This document shows positions 18,182 through 27,246 of a DNA stretch of 64,000 nucleotides, piece by piece. Within the stretch, counting starts at the first letter, position 1, and each line of letters starts with the position of its first letter. Under the pieces are notes generated by a model. That model searched no databases. It was not told where the DNA came from and saw only the letters and a list, made by a program, of their open reading frames with translations. The translations under genes and the position numbers were made by a program. The DNA lies in the NCBI GenBank assembly GCA_020848695.1, contig JADLHT010000049.1, forward strand, positions 34,604 through 98,603, written 5' to 3'. The stretch comes from Saprospiraceae bacterium. Lineage in GTDB: Bacteria; Bacteroidota; Bacteroidia; Chitinophagales; Saprospiraceae.

Positions 18182-18667
18182 TTATTTGCAATATAAAATT
18201 ATATCACCTGTTTCAACTTTATTGCTTTCATTTCCTTTTCGATCTTTAATATAAAAAATATACCGAATGGTGTCTTCCTGAAATTGTGTTGGAGTTGAGC
18301 AAGGTGGAATATTGTTGGGGAATAGACAGCAAGTTGTGTAGAGCCTAAGTAATAGGTTGCCGCTTATTTCTTGTCCATTTGAATTTGGAATATCAGGAAT
18401 TTTGAATTCATCGGTTATCAGTCCTGTTCTCTTATCCTTCACAAATATATCGGTTCGATTATCATTGCTTCCCCAACCAAGATCTCCGTCTCCGTCTTTA
18501 AAAGAAAGAGTGATAAATATAGAATCTTCAAAATTCATCCCCTGTTTCATTTGAGTTTTGCTAGTTCCCACCAATTCAATGCTCGGTTTCTCAGGAGATG
18601 ATGATTGATCAGTACATACTATTAATAATAATAAGACCCATATACAAAATATAAATTTCAATTTCAA
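18182..18667 (-). CDS. Small lipoprotein of unknown function
   Basis: 161 residues. The N-terminus (MKLKFIFCIWVLLLLIVC) is a lipoprotein-type signal with a Cys at about residue 18, so the protein is probably membrane-anchored in the periplasm. The mature part contains 'LSFKDGDGDLGWGSNDNRTD', an acidic beta-strand pattern common in small Bacteroidota lipoproteins. The apparent start is TTG at 18667; no in-frame ATG exists between the upstream stop and the signal peptide, and a second TTG two codons later is an alternative. Function not recognised. Confidence 0.7.
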   Translation of the reverse strand: MKLKFIFCIWVLLLLIVCTDQSSSPEKPSIELVGTSKTQMKQGMNFEDSIFITLSFKDGDGDLGWGSNDNRTDIFVKDKRTGLITDEFKIPDIPNSNGQEISGNLLLRLYTTCCLFPNNIPPCSTPTQFQEDTIRYIFYIKDRKGNESNKVETGDIILYCK

Positions 18668-19101
18668 GAAGTTTGCTTTTTCTGAGTTGCAAGATAGTAA
18701 GGACTAGTTAAATGGTTATAATAAATTTGATTGTTGTAATTTGTAAAAACTTTGCCTTGCGATATTGAGATTTTGCTTTGTCAAAACTTTATTTCATATG
18801 AAGCATTTGCTTACATGAGATTGTGCAATGAATATGAAATGCTGTTTTACTTAGATTATTTATAAAATACTTCCAAAGTAAGTTCTCTTGTTGTGCTTTT
18901 TAGTATTAATAGTAATTTTTATTTTTCGGGTCGGAATTTAGGAATTTCTTAGTAATTGATGATCAAGAACAATTCGAATGTTATTAGAATCTATTTAGAA
19001 TAGTCAGAATCCGAAGTGTGATAGTATTAATGAAGTCTTAATTCTTTAAGAAAGAGGAAAATTGCCAACATATATAATAACTTTGTGTTAAAATTAAAAT
19101 T
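18668..19101. other. Gene-free stretch (434 bp) with a promoter and an imperfect long hairpin
   Basis: No supported coding frame. It holds the promoter of the 19102 gene at its right end, and an imperfect inverted repeat at 18791-18840: outer arms ATTTCATAT/ATATGAAAT of 9 bp and an inner 6-bp stem around CATTTGC/GCAATG with one bulge. No T-run follows, so it is not a standard terminator. Confidence 0.5.
19078..19085 (+). promoter_or_regulatory. Candidate -7 element TAACTTTG for the TPR lipoprotein gene
   Basis: Exact TAnnTTTG match 16 bp before the ATG at 19102. Confidence 0.55.
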
Positions 19102-20004
19102 ATGCCAAGATTAATATTGCTTTTGGCTTTTGTTTTTATAGGTTTGATAGCCTGTAAAAAAAACACCAAAACTTCTGATCCGGCTTTGTCGGCACTTGAA
19201 AAGGATTTTATGGCCAATCCCAATGAAGATAACTATAACAAATTACTATCTAAATATTTAGAAGTCATTCAAAATGAACAGAAAGGAGTCGATAATTCAG
19301 AGTTATTGATTAGGGCAAAAGATGCCGCAGTTAAAATGAAGAAAAATGATCATGAGCTTTTGTTTATCAATAATCTTGTAAAGTCATATCCAGATAGAAA
19401 AGATAACTCTAATAATATCTTGCGAATGATAGAACTACTTCAATTAAATGGCAAGCAAACAACTGCAGATGTAATGAGTTATGCTTTTGTTAAAGCATAT
19501 CCAAACGATCCGCAAGTAGCAAGTATTAAAAGTAGGTTGACATCTGGGATGAATGTTGAGTCTTACATTCTAAAGATTGGACAATCTATTTTTGAAGATA
19601 CAATAAAAGGATTTGACGATAATAAAGCTATGGCTTATGTTGATGCATGTGAAGCATTTGCTATGGTATTACCAGGTGATCCTCAAGCTCCTGAATTTAT
19701 TTTTAAAGCTGCAGAAACTTCAAGCACTCTAAAAACATTTGAAAAGTCCTTTGCCTTATATGATTGGATAATTGATAAATATCCAAAGTCAGAACGCGCA
19801 CCTGTTGCCTTATTTATGAAAGGATTTATTTTTGATGGAACCTTTAAAGATTCAGCCAATGCAGCAAAATACTATAATGAATTTATACAAAAGTATCCTG
19901 AATCATCATTTGCGAAAGATGCAAAGGTCTTGCTTTCTAATCTAGGTAAATCTGACGAAGAGGTCTTGGAAATGCTTCGAAAAAATAGTGGTGAATCAAA
20001 GTAA
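19102..20004 (+). CDS. Tetratricopeptide-repeat lipoprotein
   Basis: 300 residues. Lipoprotein signal 'LILLLAFVFIGLIAC' with the lipobox Cys followed by Lys-Lys. The C-terminal third has TPR-like helical pairs ('SFALYDWIIDKYPKSERAPVA' region and 'AAKYYNEFIQKYPESSFA'), the pattern of YbgF/BamD-type repeat proteins. It probably acts as a periplasmic scaffold; the partner is unknown. It converges on the 20013 gene with 8 bp between stops. Confidence 0.8.
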   Translation: MPRLILLLAFVFIGLIACKKNTKTSDPALSALEKDFMANPNEDNYNKLLSKYLEVIQNEQKGVDNSELLIRAKDAAVKMKKNDHELLFINNLVKSYPDRKDNSNNILRMIELLQLNGKQTTADVMSYAFVKAYPNDPQVASIKSRLTSGMNVESYILKIGQSIFEDTIKGFDDNKAMAYVDACEAFAMVLPGDPQAPEFIFKAAETSSTLKTFEKSFALYDWIIDKYPKSERAPVALFMKGFIFDGTFKDSANAAKYYNEFIQKYPESSFAKDAKVLLSNLGKSDEEVLEMLRKNSGESK

Positions 20005-20012
20005 TTGGGTTC

Positions 20013-20498
20013 TTAATCAATAAGTCTTTTTATCCAGCTATTTTTAAAGGGGATAACCCAATTTTTTATAAATTCCTTTTTTGAACTTACCAAATTATCA
20101 AAGAAGCGTGTGTCTTCATTGATTGTCGCTTTTTGAAGTGCTTCTTTTATATTGTCAAGATGAACTGAGTAGACGTTTTCATTTATAATATAATGTACAA
20201 TATTTCTATTTAAAAAATCTACATTAAGTTCGCTTCCAAGTTTTTTTATAAAATGAATGGAATTATCCAGTGCGCATCCACCTGGAGGATTCTTGTGTTG
20301 ATCCACAATTAATACGATAAAGTAGTTATGGAGGATACCTCCTGTAGTTACTAAATCTTCGCGATGACTAGTCCATTGTAAGCAGAATTCTTTAATGATT
20401 TGTTGAACATGTGGAATTTTATAATCGTCTATCCTTGAATCTGAAGCATATATCCAAATTCGAGCGTCATCTGGATAAGCAAGAAAGTCTATCATCAC
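20013..20498 (-). CDS. Small conserved Bacteroidota protein (often mislabelled 'ABC transporter ATPase')
   Basis: About 160 residues. The motifs 'YPDDARIWIYASDSRI' and 'PPGGCALDNSIHFIKKLG' identify a small cytoplasmic family that accompanies paired Fe-S proteins in this phylum and is commonly mislabelled as an ABC ATPase; it has no Walker motifs. The first codon of the frame is a GTG overlapping the previous gene's TAG; the ATG at 20495 immediately follows and is the likelier start. It is the last gene of the redox operon. Function unknown. Confidence 0.8.
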   Translation of the reverse strand: MMIDFLAYPDDARIWIYASDSRIDDYKIPHVQQIIKEFCLQWTSHREDLVTTGGILHNYFIVLIVDQHKNPPGGCALDNSIHFIKKLGSELNVDFLNRNIVHYIINENVYSVHLDNIKEALQKATINEDTRFFDNLVSSKKEFIKNWVIPFKNSWIKRLID

Positions 20499-21277
20499 TA
20501 TTCAACGATTCTTTCAAGGATTAGTTCAGATAAATCATAAACCATTATTTGATCTTGTGCATCCCTAGCCTTTAATCCATCCTGGAGCATAGTAATACAA
20601 TATGGACAATTTGCTACGAGCTTATCAGTCTGGTTTTCGAGAACTTCATCAATTCGCTCAACGTTTATTCGCTTATTTCCTGCTTCATCTTCTTTAAACA
20701 TTTGGGCGCCTCCTGCACCGCAACACAAACCGTTTTTTCTGGATCGTTTCATTTCCTTTATTTCATATTCCAGGAATTGGATTATATTCCTTGGAGCTTC
20801 ATATTCATCATTTATTCTGCCGAGATAACACGAATCATGATAACTAATAGTTGATGCTTGATCATTGTTAATTTTAATCTTACCATCTTTAATTAACTCT
20901 TCGAGGAATTGAGAATGATGAATTACTTCATAATTGCCACCTAATTCAGGATACTCGTTCTTTAGTGTATTGAAACAATGAGGACAGCTGCAAACTATTT
21001 TTTTAACAGCATACATGTTTAGAGTTTGTATATTTTGTGCTGCCAACATTTGAAATAGAAATTCATTTCCAGCCCTTCTTGCGGGATCACCGGTACATTT
21101 TTCTTCATTTCCTAAAATTGCAAAATTTACTCCAGCATGTTTTAAAATTTTAGCAAATGCTTTTGAAATTTTTTGAGCTCTCGCATCATAAGAGCCGGCA
21201 CAACCAACCCAAAATATTATTTCGGGAACTATACCTAATTGTTGAAGCTCTTGAATAGTTGGAATGTCAGATTTCAT
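20498..21277 (-). CDS. (Fe-S)-binding protein with two CCG domains (HdrB/LutA/GlpC-like)
   Basis: 259 residues, cytoplasmic. Two cysteine-rich CCG-type modules: 'KIVCSCPHCFNTLKNEYP' with an earlier 'WVGCAGSYDARA' and 'EEKCTGDPARRAG', and 'SYHDSCYLGR' followed by 'LCCGAGGAQMF' and 'VANCPYCITML'. These bind Fe-S clusters in heterodisulfide-reductase-like and lactate-utilisation complexes. Its natural electron-transfer partner is the membrane ferredoxin-like protein encoded at 22273-23571. Its start overlaps the stop of the DUF1028 gene by 4 bases (ATGA), so they are coupled. The physiological donor and acceptor are unknown. Confidence 0.9.
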   Translation of the reverse strand: MKSDIPTIQELQQLGIVPEIIFWVGCAGSYDARAQKISKAFAKILKHAGVNFAILGNEEKCTGDPARRAGNEFLFQMLAAQNIQTLNMYAVKKIVCSCPHCFNTLKNEYPELGGNYEVIHHSQFLEELIKDGKIKINNDQASTISYHDSCYLGRINDEYEAPRNIIQFLEYEIKEMKRSRKNGLCCGAGGAQMFKEDEAGNKRINVERIDEVLENQTDKLVANCPYCITMLQDGLKARDAQDQIMVYDLSELILERIVE

Positions 21278-22257
21278 TGAATGACAATTTTAATTGAATT
21301 TAACTTGATATTGTTTTGACTAAGTTGCAAAATATAAAGGCCTTTAGCTAATTGTTCTGAAATCTTATATCTATTTTCAGAAATTAATACCGGTCTGGAC
21401 ATTGTCTTTCCGTAAAAATCTACTAAATCTAATGTAAGATCTTCTGTATAACTTATACCGATAATTGAGACTGTTTGGTCTTGAGTAGAATAGTAAATTT
21501 TTAAATTCTCTTTTTGGGTATTAATGAAGTGGTTTGTTTTTTTCCATTGGCTATAAAGTCTTTCTAGTGAGTCAATTGGATCAACTCCTTTTCTTGTTGA
21601 AGGAACATGAATGTCTAGATCAAATTCCAAACTATCGTTTGATTGAGCAACGCGTAAGAAAGATGATCTTGATGATAAGCCTTCAGAGAGGCATCTAGAA
21701 TCAGCGCCTGCTATCTTTGCTCCTTTCATTGCTTCCATCAATCTATCGGCCAAACTTCCTTTGGCTCGCAAGAATTGCGACTCCATAGAATCAACTATAT
21801 ATTCACCCAAGAGTATATTACCTTGTATTGAGTAATACCTCCCTGCAATATGTTTTTTATAATTAAGACAATTGCTACCAGTAAAGCCTGCAGCATCAGG
21901 ATGTCCAGCAGAATTTAAATGTACAACCCCATATTGCCTTATTGAAGGATTGTTGTCTGAATCATTTACTTTCAACGATTCTATTATTTCTTCAGAATTA
22001 AAACCTCCCAATAATAAATTACTGGCAAAATCCTGATTGAATTGATTCCAATAAGATTGAGTATTTATAGCACCAATACCGGGGTGTAATCTGGAAATTA
22101 TTAAAGCCTCAGCTCCTTCTTTATCGACTGACAGACAGGTTGCTCCTGCTGCTCCTACTTCCTTAGTCAAGGAGTCAACCGCAACAATCGAGAAGGTATG
22201 TTGACTTTTTGCCTGAATAAGGCTTAATATAAGTAAAATTTGAAACAACCTAATCAT
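21274..22257 (-). CDS. Secreted DUF1028 (Ntn-hydrolase-like) protein with T9SS type A tail
   Basis: 327 residues. Signal peptide 'MIRLFQILLILSLIQAKSQ', after which the mature N-terminus would be HTFSIVAVD, the canonical opening of DUF1028. Further family motifs are 'EVGAAGATCLSV' and 'AAGFTGSNCLNYKKHIAGR'. DUF1028 has an Ntn-hydrolase-like fold of unknown activity. The last ~70 residues (from 'LKIYYSTQDQTVSIIGI') form a sorting-domain-like sandwich, so it should leave the cell, unlike most DUF1028 proteins. It sits between two subunits of a cytoplasmic/membrane redox system, which is odd for a secreted protein. Confidence 0.85.
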   Translation of the reverse strand: MIRLFQILLILSLIQAKSQHTFSIVAVDSLTKEVGAAGATCLSVDKEGAEALIISRLHPGIGAINTQSYWNQFNQDFASNLLLGGFNSEEIIESLKVNDSDNNPSIRQYGVVHLNSAGHPDAAGFTGSNCLNYKKHIAGRYYSIQGNILLGEYIVDSMESQFLRAKGSLADRLMEAMKGAKIAGADSRCLSEGLSSRSSFLRVAQSNDSLEFDLDIHVPSTRKGVDPIDSLERLYSQWKKTNHFINTQKENLKIYYSTQDQTVSIIGISYTEDLTLDLVDFYGKTMSRPVLISENRYKISEQLAKGLYILQLSQNNIKLNSIKIVIQ

Positions 22258-22272
22258 TGGATATATATTCTT

Positions 22273-23571
22273 TTATCTCTTGCTCCAGGTATCTCTTTCT
22301 TCAGCCATTGCCCAAACAGCCTGATTGTTTTCCAGACTATTGAACATGGGTAACCATTCGGAAGGACCAGACGAATTCATTAAAATATCGTAACGTCTTA
22401 ACTCTAAAATGGGCTTTAATGGATTGATCAACACAGGACAGGCTTCAACACAAGCATTGCAGGTAGTGCATGCGTATATTTCTTCCTTGGATATTTTGTC
22501 AAATAAAGAACGAGAATCCTTCTCAATCGAATAATTTTTATCGTTTTCAAGTTCTTTACCAACTTCTTCCAAACGATCTCTGATATCCATCATTACTTTG
22601 CGAGGACTCAGTTTTTTCCCAGTAATATTGGCTGGACAAACCGATGTGCATCTTCCACATTCTGTGCAACTGTATGCTTCCAGCAAAGTTCTCCAACCAA
22701 ACTGATGGATGTCCTTCGCTCCAAAACTTTCTGAAGGCGATTCAATAATTTTTGAATCTAATCCTAACATGCTTCTCACTTCATTCTCAATCTCAGGAAT
22801 ATTGACCATTTGTCCTCTGGAGCTCTGATTTGCAAAATAACTGTTGGGAAATGCAAGGAAAATATGCAGATGCTTTGAAAAAGGTAAATACAGAATAAAG
22901 CCATAGATAACCAAAAGATGAAGCCACCAGCCGCTTCTTTCCATAAATTGTAAAATATCTTTAGGAACTGAGCCAAGATTATCCGAAATCAACCCGCTTA
23001 AATACAATCTTCCGGTTTCTGAATAATGACCCGGATCAAGAATTTGTAATTGTTGATCAGCAGAATTCATCATAAAAATTCCGATAATCAAAAGGATTTC
23101 ACCTATTAAAATCAGATTAGCGTCCAAACTTGGCCATCCCTTTAACTCTGGTTTTTGAAATCTTAAGAGTTTAATGATGTTTCTGCGACTAAGAAAAATT
23201 AGCGTTGATACAAATGCGAGTAAAGATAATCCTTCAATGGTATTGATTAAAATATAATAAAAAGGATTTAGAATATTGGCAAATATTCGGTGTTGTCCCG
23301 AAATTCCATCAATAATAATTTCAATAAGTTCAAGCTGTGTTAATACAAAAGCAACATAAATAAAAAAATGAAAGATACCTGCGATTGGTCTTTCAAACAT
23401 CTTTTTTTGACCAAGAGCGAACAAAAACATGTTCTTAAATCTTTCGCTGGTACGCCCTTCAAGATGCTCCGGCCTGCCAATTTGAATATTTTGATAAATT
23501 CTATTAAAACGTTGAAAAGCCTTTCTGAAAACCAAAAAGCTAAGAACACAAAAGATCAGAATCGGAATCAT
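22273..23571 (-). CDS. Membrane (Fe-S)-binding protein, NarI-like helices plus two [4Fe-4S] clusters
   Basis: 432 residues. Five or so hydrophobic segments in the N-terminal two thirds, with potential haem-ligand histidines ('GIFHFFIYVAFVLTQ', 'SGWWLHLLVIYGFILYLP', 'KHLHIFLAFPNSYF'), are followed by a double ferredoxin domain: 'CTECGRCTSVCP' near residue 290 and 'CTTCNACVEACP' near residue 370. This matches HdrC/DsrM-type quinone-linked electron transfer proteins. Together with the CCG-domain protein downstream it probably forms a quinone-reactive complex. It is the first gene of the minus-strand operon and diverges from a phosphoribosyltransferase gene. Confidence 0.9.
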   Translation of the reverse strand: MIPILIFCVLSFLVFRKAFQRFNRIYQNIQIGRPEHLEGRTSERFKNMFLFALGQKKMFERPIAGIFHFFIYVAFVLTQLELIEIIIDGISGQHRIFANILNPFYYILINTIEGLSLLAFVSTLIFLSRRNIIKLLRFQKPELKGWPSLDANLILIGEILLIIGIFMMNSADQQLQILDPGHYSETGRLYLSGLISDNLGSVPKDILQFMERSGWWLHLLVIYGFILYLPFSKHLHIFLAFPNSYFANQSSRGQMVNIPEIENEVRSMLGLDSKIIESPSESFGAKDIHQFGWRTLLEAYSCTECGRCTSVCPANITGKKLSPRKVMMDIRDRLEEVGKELENDKNYSIEKDSRSLFDKISKEEIYACTTCNACVEACPVLINPLKPILELRRYDILMNSSGPSEWLPMFNSLENNQAVWAMAEERDTWSKR

Positions 23572-23582
23572 TACAAATTTTT

Positions 23583-23590
23583 TATTTTTG
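23583..23590 (+). promoter_or_regulatory. Candidate -7 element TATTTTTG for the 23635 phosphoribosyltransferase gene
   Basis: TAnnTTTG match in the 63-bp divergent gap. It is followed at 23609-23624 by a perfect 6-bp hairpin (GGCTTA, AAAA loop, TAAGCC) inside the short 5' leader. Confidence 0.45.
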
Positions 23591-23634
23591 CCTAAATTTC
23601 AGAATTCAGGCTTAAAAATAAGCCCATAAGATAC

Positions 23635-24129
23635 ATGATTATTCTAAATCATCAACAAATTGAAAATAAAATCCGAAGAATTGCTTCTGAAATCTATGAA
23701 GCTCATGCGGAAGCGCCGGAATTAATTCTGGTTGGTATTAACAATAAAGGATTTGCGATTTCAAATCTTCTTTGTAAGCTAATTCAAAAAATGGGGCATA
23801 AGAATGTTAACCATTGTCACTTAACACTAAATCCTGCCAATCCTCTGGATTCCAATATAGTTCTTGATCGTGAGCTTAATAACTTTAAGGATGTTGCCGT
23901 AATTGTCGTTGACGATGTCGTTAATTCGGGTCGAACCTTGTTTTTTGCCTTGCAACCCTTTACCAAAGTTCTTACACAGAAATTGGAAGTTTGCGTGCTG
24001 GTCGAAAGAATGCATAAAGCCTATCCTGTAAGCGTAGATTATGTTGGCATGAGATTAGCAACTACGGTAAAACAGAACATAGAAATTGTTTTTGAAAAAA
24101 ACAAACCTGTAGAAGCTCAAATGTTCTAG
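23635..24129 (+). CDS. Phosphoribosyltransferase family protein (PyrR-like)
   Basis: 164 residues. The PRPP-binding loop is 'AVIVVDDVVNSGRTLFFAL', the type I PRTase signature. The N-terminal 'LILVGINNKGFAISNLLCKL' matches the PyrR/Hpt-like layout, but it is shorter than the clear PyrR at 28573 and does not sit with pyrimidine genes. Substrate base unknown; it could be a salvage enzyme or a regulator. Confidence 0.83.
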   Translation: MIILNHQQIENKIRRIASEIYEAHAEAPELILVGINNKGFAISNLLCKLIQKMGHKNVNHCHLTLNPANPLDSNIVLDRELNNFKDVAVIVVDDVVNSGRTLFFALQPFTKVLTQKLEVCVLVERMHKAYPVSVDYVGMRLATTVKQNIEIVFEKNKPVEAQMF

Positions 24130-24148
24130 TTCTTTCTGGTTCATTCTC

Positions 24149-24922
24149 TTAAGCCATATTGAAATTCTGAAGAGCTTTTTTGGTGGCCTGGTAACCTAAT
24201 TTGTATAATTCTTTGGCATTGGTTAAATCATATTTGCTAAAATGGATAATGTCCTGATCCTCAATAAGCAAATCAACATAAGGGAGTTGGTTTTTCATGT
24301 TATTGGCTAAATTGATTTCCAAAACCCTTGCAATAATAGATGAGAATTTGTTCATCACTTTAGTCCCATTTGTACTTATCGGAATGAGATTGGAAGCAAT
24401 TACAAAGTCACATTGCTCTTTGATAACCTCAGCCGGTAAATTCATCAAAATCCCTCCATCTAAATATGTTGAATCTTCTATTGTTACAGGATTAAAGACT
24501 ATCGGAATTGCACAGGAAGCAATTACCGGATCAACTAATGGTCCATTTTTAAAATATTCAAGAGTGCCACTATATAAATTAGTAGCAGTGGTTATAATAG
24601 GAATTTTTAACTCTTCAAAAGTTCTAATAGAGATCGCTGACTCAATGAGCTGTTTTAATTTCTGGATATCAATCAGACCTGCGGGGGGCAAATGAGTATC
24701 AAGAAAATGAAACCATTTTGTATGAATAGCAAAGTCAAGCAGATCTTTTGGCTCCAGGCCTGATCCAAACAAACAGGCTGTAAGAGCACCGGCACTTGTT
24801 CCTGAAATTATAACAGGATTTATATTTTCTTCTTTAAGCGCTTGTATAACGCCTATATGAAAAGATCCACGAGACCCACCTCCGGATAAACACAAACCAA
24901 TTTTTTGATGATCAATAGACAT
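24149..24922 (-). CDS. Patatin-like phospholipase (RssA type)
   Basis: 257 residues. The oxyanion motif 'LCLSGGGSRGSFHIGVIQAL', nucleophile elbow 'GTSAGAL' (catalytic Ser) and catalytic Asp in 'YLDGGILMNLP' are intact. No signal peptide, so cytoplasmic or membrane-associated. Its start overlaps the end of the upstream secreted-protein gene by 11 bp, so the two are probably co-transcribed. Confidence 0.92.
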   Translation of the reverse strand: MSIDHQKIGLCLSGGGSRGSFHIGVIQALKEENINPVIISGTSAGALTACLFGSGLEPKDLLDFAIHTKWFHFLDTHLPPAGLIDIQKLKQLIESAISIRTFEELKIPIITTATNLYSGTLEYFKNGPLVDPVIASCAIPIVFNPVTIEDSTYLDGGILMNLPAEVIKEQCDFVIASNLIPISTNGTKVMNKFSSIIARVLEINLANNMKNQLPYVDLLIEDQDIIHFSKYDLTNAKELYKLGYQATKKALQNFNMA

Positions 24923-27221
24923 TTAGTTTTAAAACAACAGAACCATTGTTATAAATAATCTTTATCAGATAAATCCCTGGATCAAGTTTATGATCAATTC
25001 GGCTAGAATAGGCATGAGATTCTACGATTTTACCTTGTAAATTTATTAATTCAACTCTTGTGCCTTCCTCTTTTAAGTCTTGTATATAAAAAAACTGATG
25101 TGAAGGATTGGGTACGATTCGTAATTCATCATTTTGTCTTGCATTTTTCGTATCAGTAATAAAGGTAACATCTGACTTGTATCTTGGCCAGATCTGATAA
25201 CCTTCTGTGTAAGGAATGTTTTGATCAAATTGGTTGCCCAGACCAGTAACCGTTATCCGATCTCCACCTATCATTATTGAGCTTAAATCGGTGTTGTCGT
25301 CAATTCTTAATATATAACTATTTAACCCATTTGTAATTCTAACATTAAAGGAGCTTCCGTTTCCTTTCCAATCAACTGGATCTTCAATCTTAAAATCAAT
25401 CAATCGTATAAGATCAGATTCTGAACTCTCATCCAAAGAGGTAACAACCCTTGGATTTTTTAAAGAGTTATTTTCTGACAACAGAATTATGGTATCCGGA
25501 ATTATCTCAGCCTGACCATTGAATTGATCTATATTTCCCTGAACAATGATTTCATCGCCTTCCCTTACATTGTAATTGAAAAGTTTGTTTTGACCAAACA
25601 CAGTTATTCCTGATGTTTTATCTATTAGTGTAAATTGTAATCCATTACCACCATCATAGTCGATACCATAGACAATTCCACGTAGTTCACAACGGATATT
25701 TAGTGAGTCCAGTTCACCGCTGCTATTCATGGTTCTTACTTTTGCTATATCCAGTTTATTGTAGAATTTACTCAGCGGGATATATGGTTTTATATCTGTG
25801 GTATATCTTGGATAAAGCAAATAACCCTCAGTATAGGGAATGAAGCCATCATTTTGATATCCAATTCCGACAATATCAAATGTGCCGGAAGGAGCTTCTT
25901 TGTTGACCAATTCACAATCATTATCAATTCGGATATCAAATACATTGCTTCCATTTGTAACTTTTACAGTAAAGCCTAAAGGGTTGTTAGTCCATTGTAT
26001 TGGATTTACTAATGAGACATTTTTAATTCTTATCAATTGAGATTCTGTGCTTTCATTTAATACAGTTGAGTTGTTTGCACTTTTCAATGACTGATTGGCG
26101 ATGATTATTTGAATAGAATCAGGAAGTATTTCCGCCAAGCCATTGAATTGATCAATTGTTCCTTTTACTCTTATTTTGTCACCTTCGGTTACTGTGTATC
26201 CAAAATTTTGAGAAGTGTTAAAAACATTGATTCCATCATTTAATTCATCAATGATCGTAAATTGTAATCCGGAAGGTCTATAATTTATTCCATGCACGAT
26301 ACCTTCTATTGTGCATCTTACTTTAGATGAATCCAACGATCCATCCGCTTTAACGGTTGTTACCAATCCAATTGAATAATTCGGATAGAATGGATCAAGT
26401 TTTTTTACTGTAATTTTTCCGGTAACAGATGGATTTTGATCATCTCTATAGATGTAAACTCCTTCCAAATCAAATCTTTTTATGTAGGACCAGTTTCCTG
26501 TAATCGGTGTTCCGCTATAAAAATCATCAGGATTATTTGGAAATACAATTTTGGTTCCATTGACATTATGTCTTCCGCTTACATTTTTCCATTCAACGTG
26601 TTGTCCGACTATTATTTCAATTTCGCTTGGCTTAAAACTAAAGTCAATAATATCGATACTTACATCTGCGCAAGCAACCTGATTGGCAATTCCTGGAGAC
26701 CCTCTGACTTCATAACCATTTAACACAATTCCTACAAGTCTTGTAGCGGACTTCCAATATTCGGATAAAGAATTATCAGCAGTTGTTTTACATAGTTCAA
26801 GACTTGAACCGAGCCCATCTGGTCCAGTAGGCCATCCGTTAGAATCAAAGAATCTAACACTGTCGATAACAGTTCCTGTATTATCTTTCAAGGTTATAAG
26901 CTCACCGCTATTTAGCAGGGCGCCATTTGTCCACTGAATTGCATCAAAGCCATAAGTGTTTTTAAATGCTTCCTGATTGATACAAATTACCAAATAAGAA
27001 TTTGCCTTGATAAAGGTATCCGGAAAAATTATACTTATAGCATCACTAATCACCCAGTCTTTTACTGAGACATTGACCAATCCTGAATTATAAAACTCAA
27101 TATACTCAAGACTGTCTTGACCGGTTTCAGGAGGGTTATAATTAATTTCAGTAATAACAATTTGCGATTTCAATGAAATTAATAGTAATTGTAGAGCACT
27201 AAGGATTAGTATTTTTTTCAT
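24912..27221 (-). CDS. Secreted multidomain protein: lamin-tail domain, cupredoxin-like domain, two OB-like repeats, T9SS type A tail
   Basis: 769 residues from the ATG at 27221. The open frame extends to 27290, but a TACCTTTG promoter element (27246 to 27239) lies inside that extension and a clean signal peptide (MKKILILSALQLLLISLKSQ) begins at 27221. Order: lamin-tail domain ('IVITEINYNPPETGQDSLEY'); cupredoxin-like domain ('FSFKPSEIEIIVGQHVEWKN' ... 'GVYIYRDDQNPSVTGKITV'); two tandem repeats with near-identical phrases ('VQGNIDQFNGQAEIIPDTI' and 'VKGTIDQFNGLAEILPDSI'), OB-fold-like; and a type A sorting domain from 'LRIVPNPSHQFFYI'. The cupredoxin copy lacks the C-terminal Cys/His/Met copper ligands. 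Confidence 0.85.
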   Translation of the reverse strand: MKKILILSALQLLLISLKSQIVITEINYNPPETGQDSLEYIEFYNSGLVNVSVKDWVISDAISIIFPDTFIKANSYLVICINQEAFKNTYGFDAIQWTNGALLNSGELITLKDNTGTVIDSVRFFDSNGWPTGPDGLGSSLELCKTTADNSLSEYWKSATRLVGIVLNGYEVRGSPGIANQVACADVSIDIIDFSFKPSEIEIIVGQHVEWKNVSGRHNVNGTKIVFPNNPDDFYSGTPITGNWSYIKRFDLEGVYIYRDDQNPSVTGKITVKKLDPFYPNYSIGLVTTVKADGSLDSSKVRCTIEGIVHGINYRPSGLQFTIIDELNDGINVFNTSQNFGYTVTEGDKIRVKGTIDQFNGLAEILPDSIQIIIANQSLKSANNSTVLNESTESQLIRIKNVSLVNPIQWTNNPLGFTVKVTNGSNVFDIRIDNDCELVNKEAPSGTFDIVGIGYQNDGFIPYTEGYLLYPRYTTDIKPYIPLSKFYNKLDIAKVRTMNSSGELDSLNIRCELRGIVYGIDYDGGNGLQFTLIDKTSGITVFGQNKLFNYNVREGDEIIVQGNIDQFNGQAEIIPDTIILLSENNSLKNPRVVTSLDESSESDLIRLIDFKIEDPVDWKGNGSSFNVRITNGLNSYILRIDDNTDLSSIMIGGDRITVTGLGNQFDQNIPYTEGYQIWPRYKSDVTFITDTKNARQNDELRIVPNPSHQFFYIQDLKEEGTRVELINLQGKIVESHAYSSRIDHKLDPGIYLIKIIYNNGSVVLKLNVY

Positions 27222-27238
27222 CCCATCAAATTTATTTG

Positions 27239-27246
27239 CAAAGGTA
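27239..27246 (-). promoter_or_regulatory. Candidate -7 element TACCTTTG for the lamin-tail protein gene
   Basis: Exact TAnnTTTG match on the minus strand, 17 bp upstream of the ATG at 27221. It decides the start against the longer frame. Confidence 0.6.
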
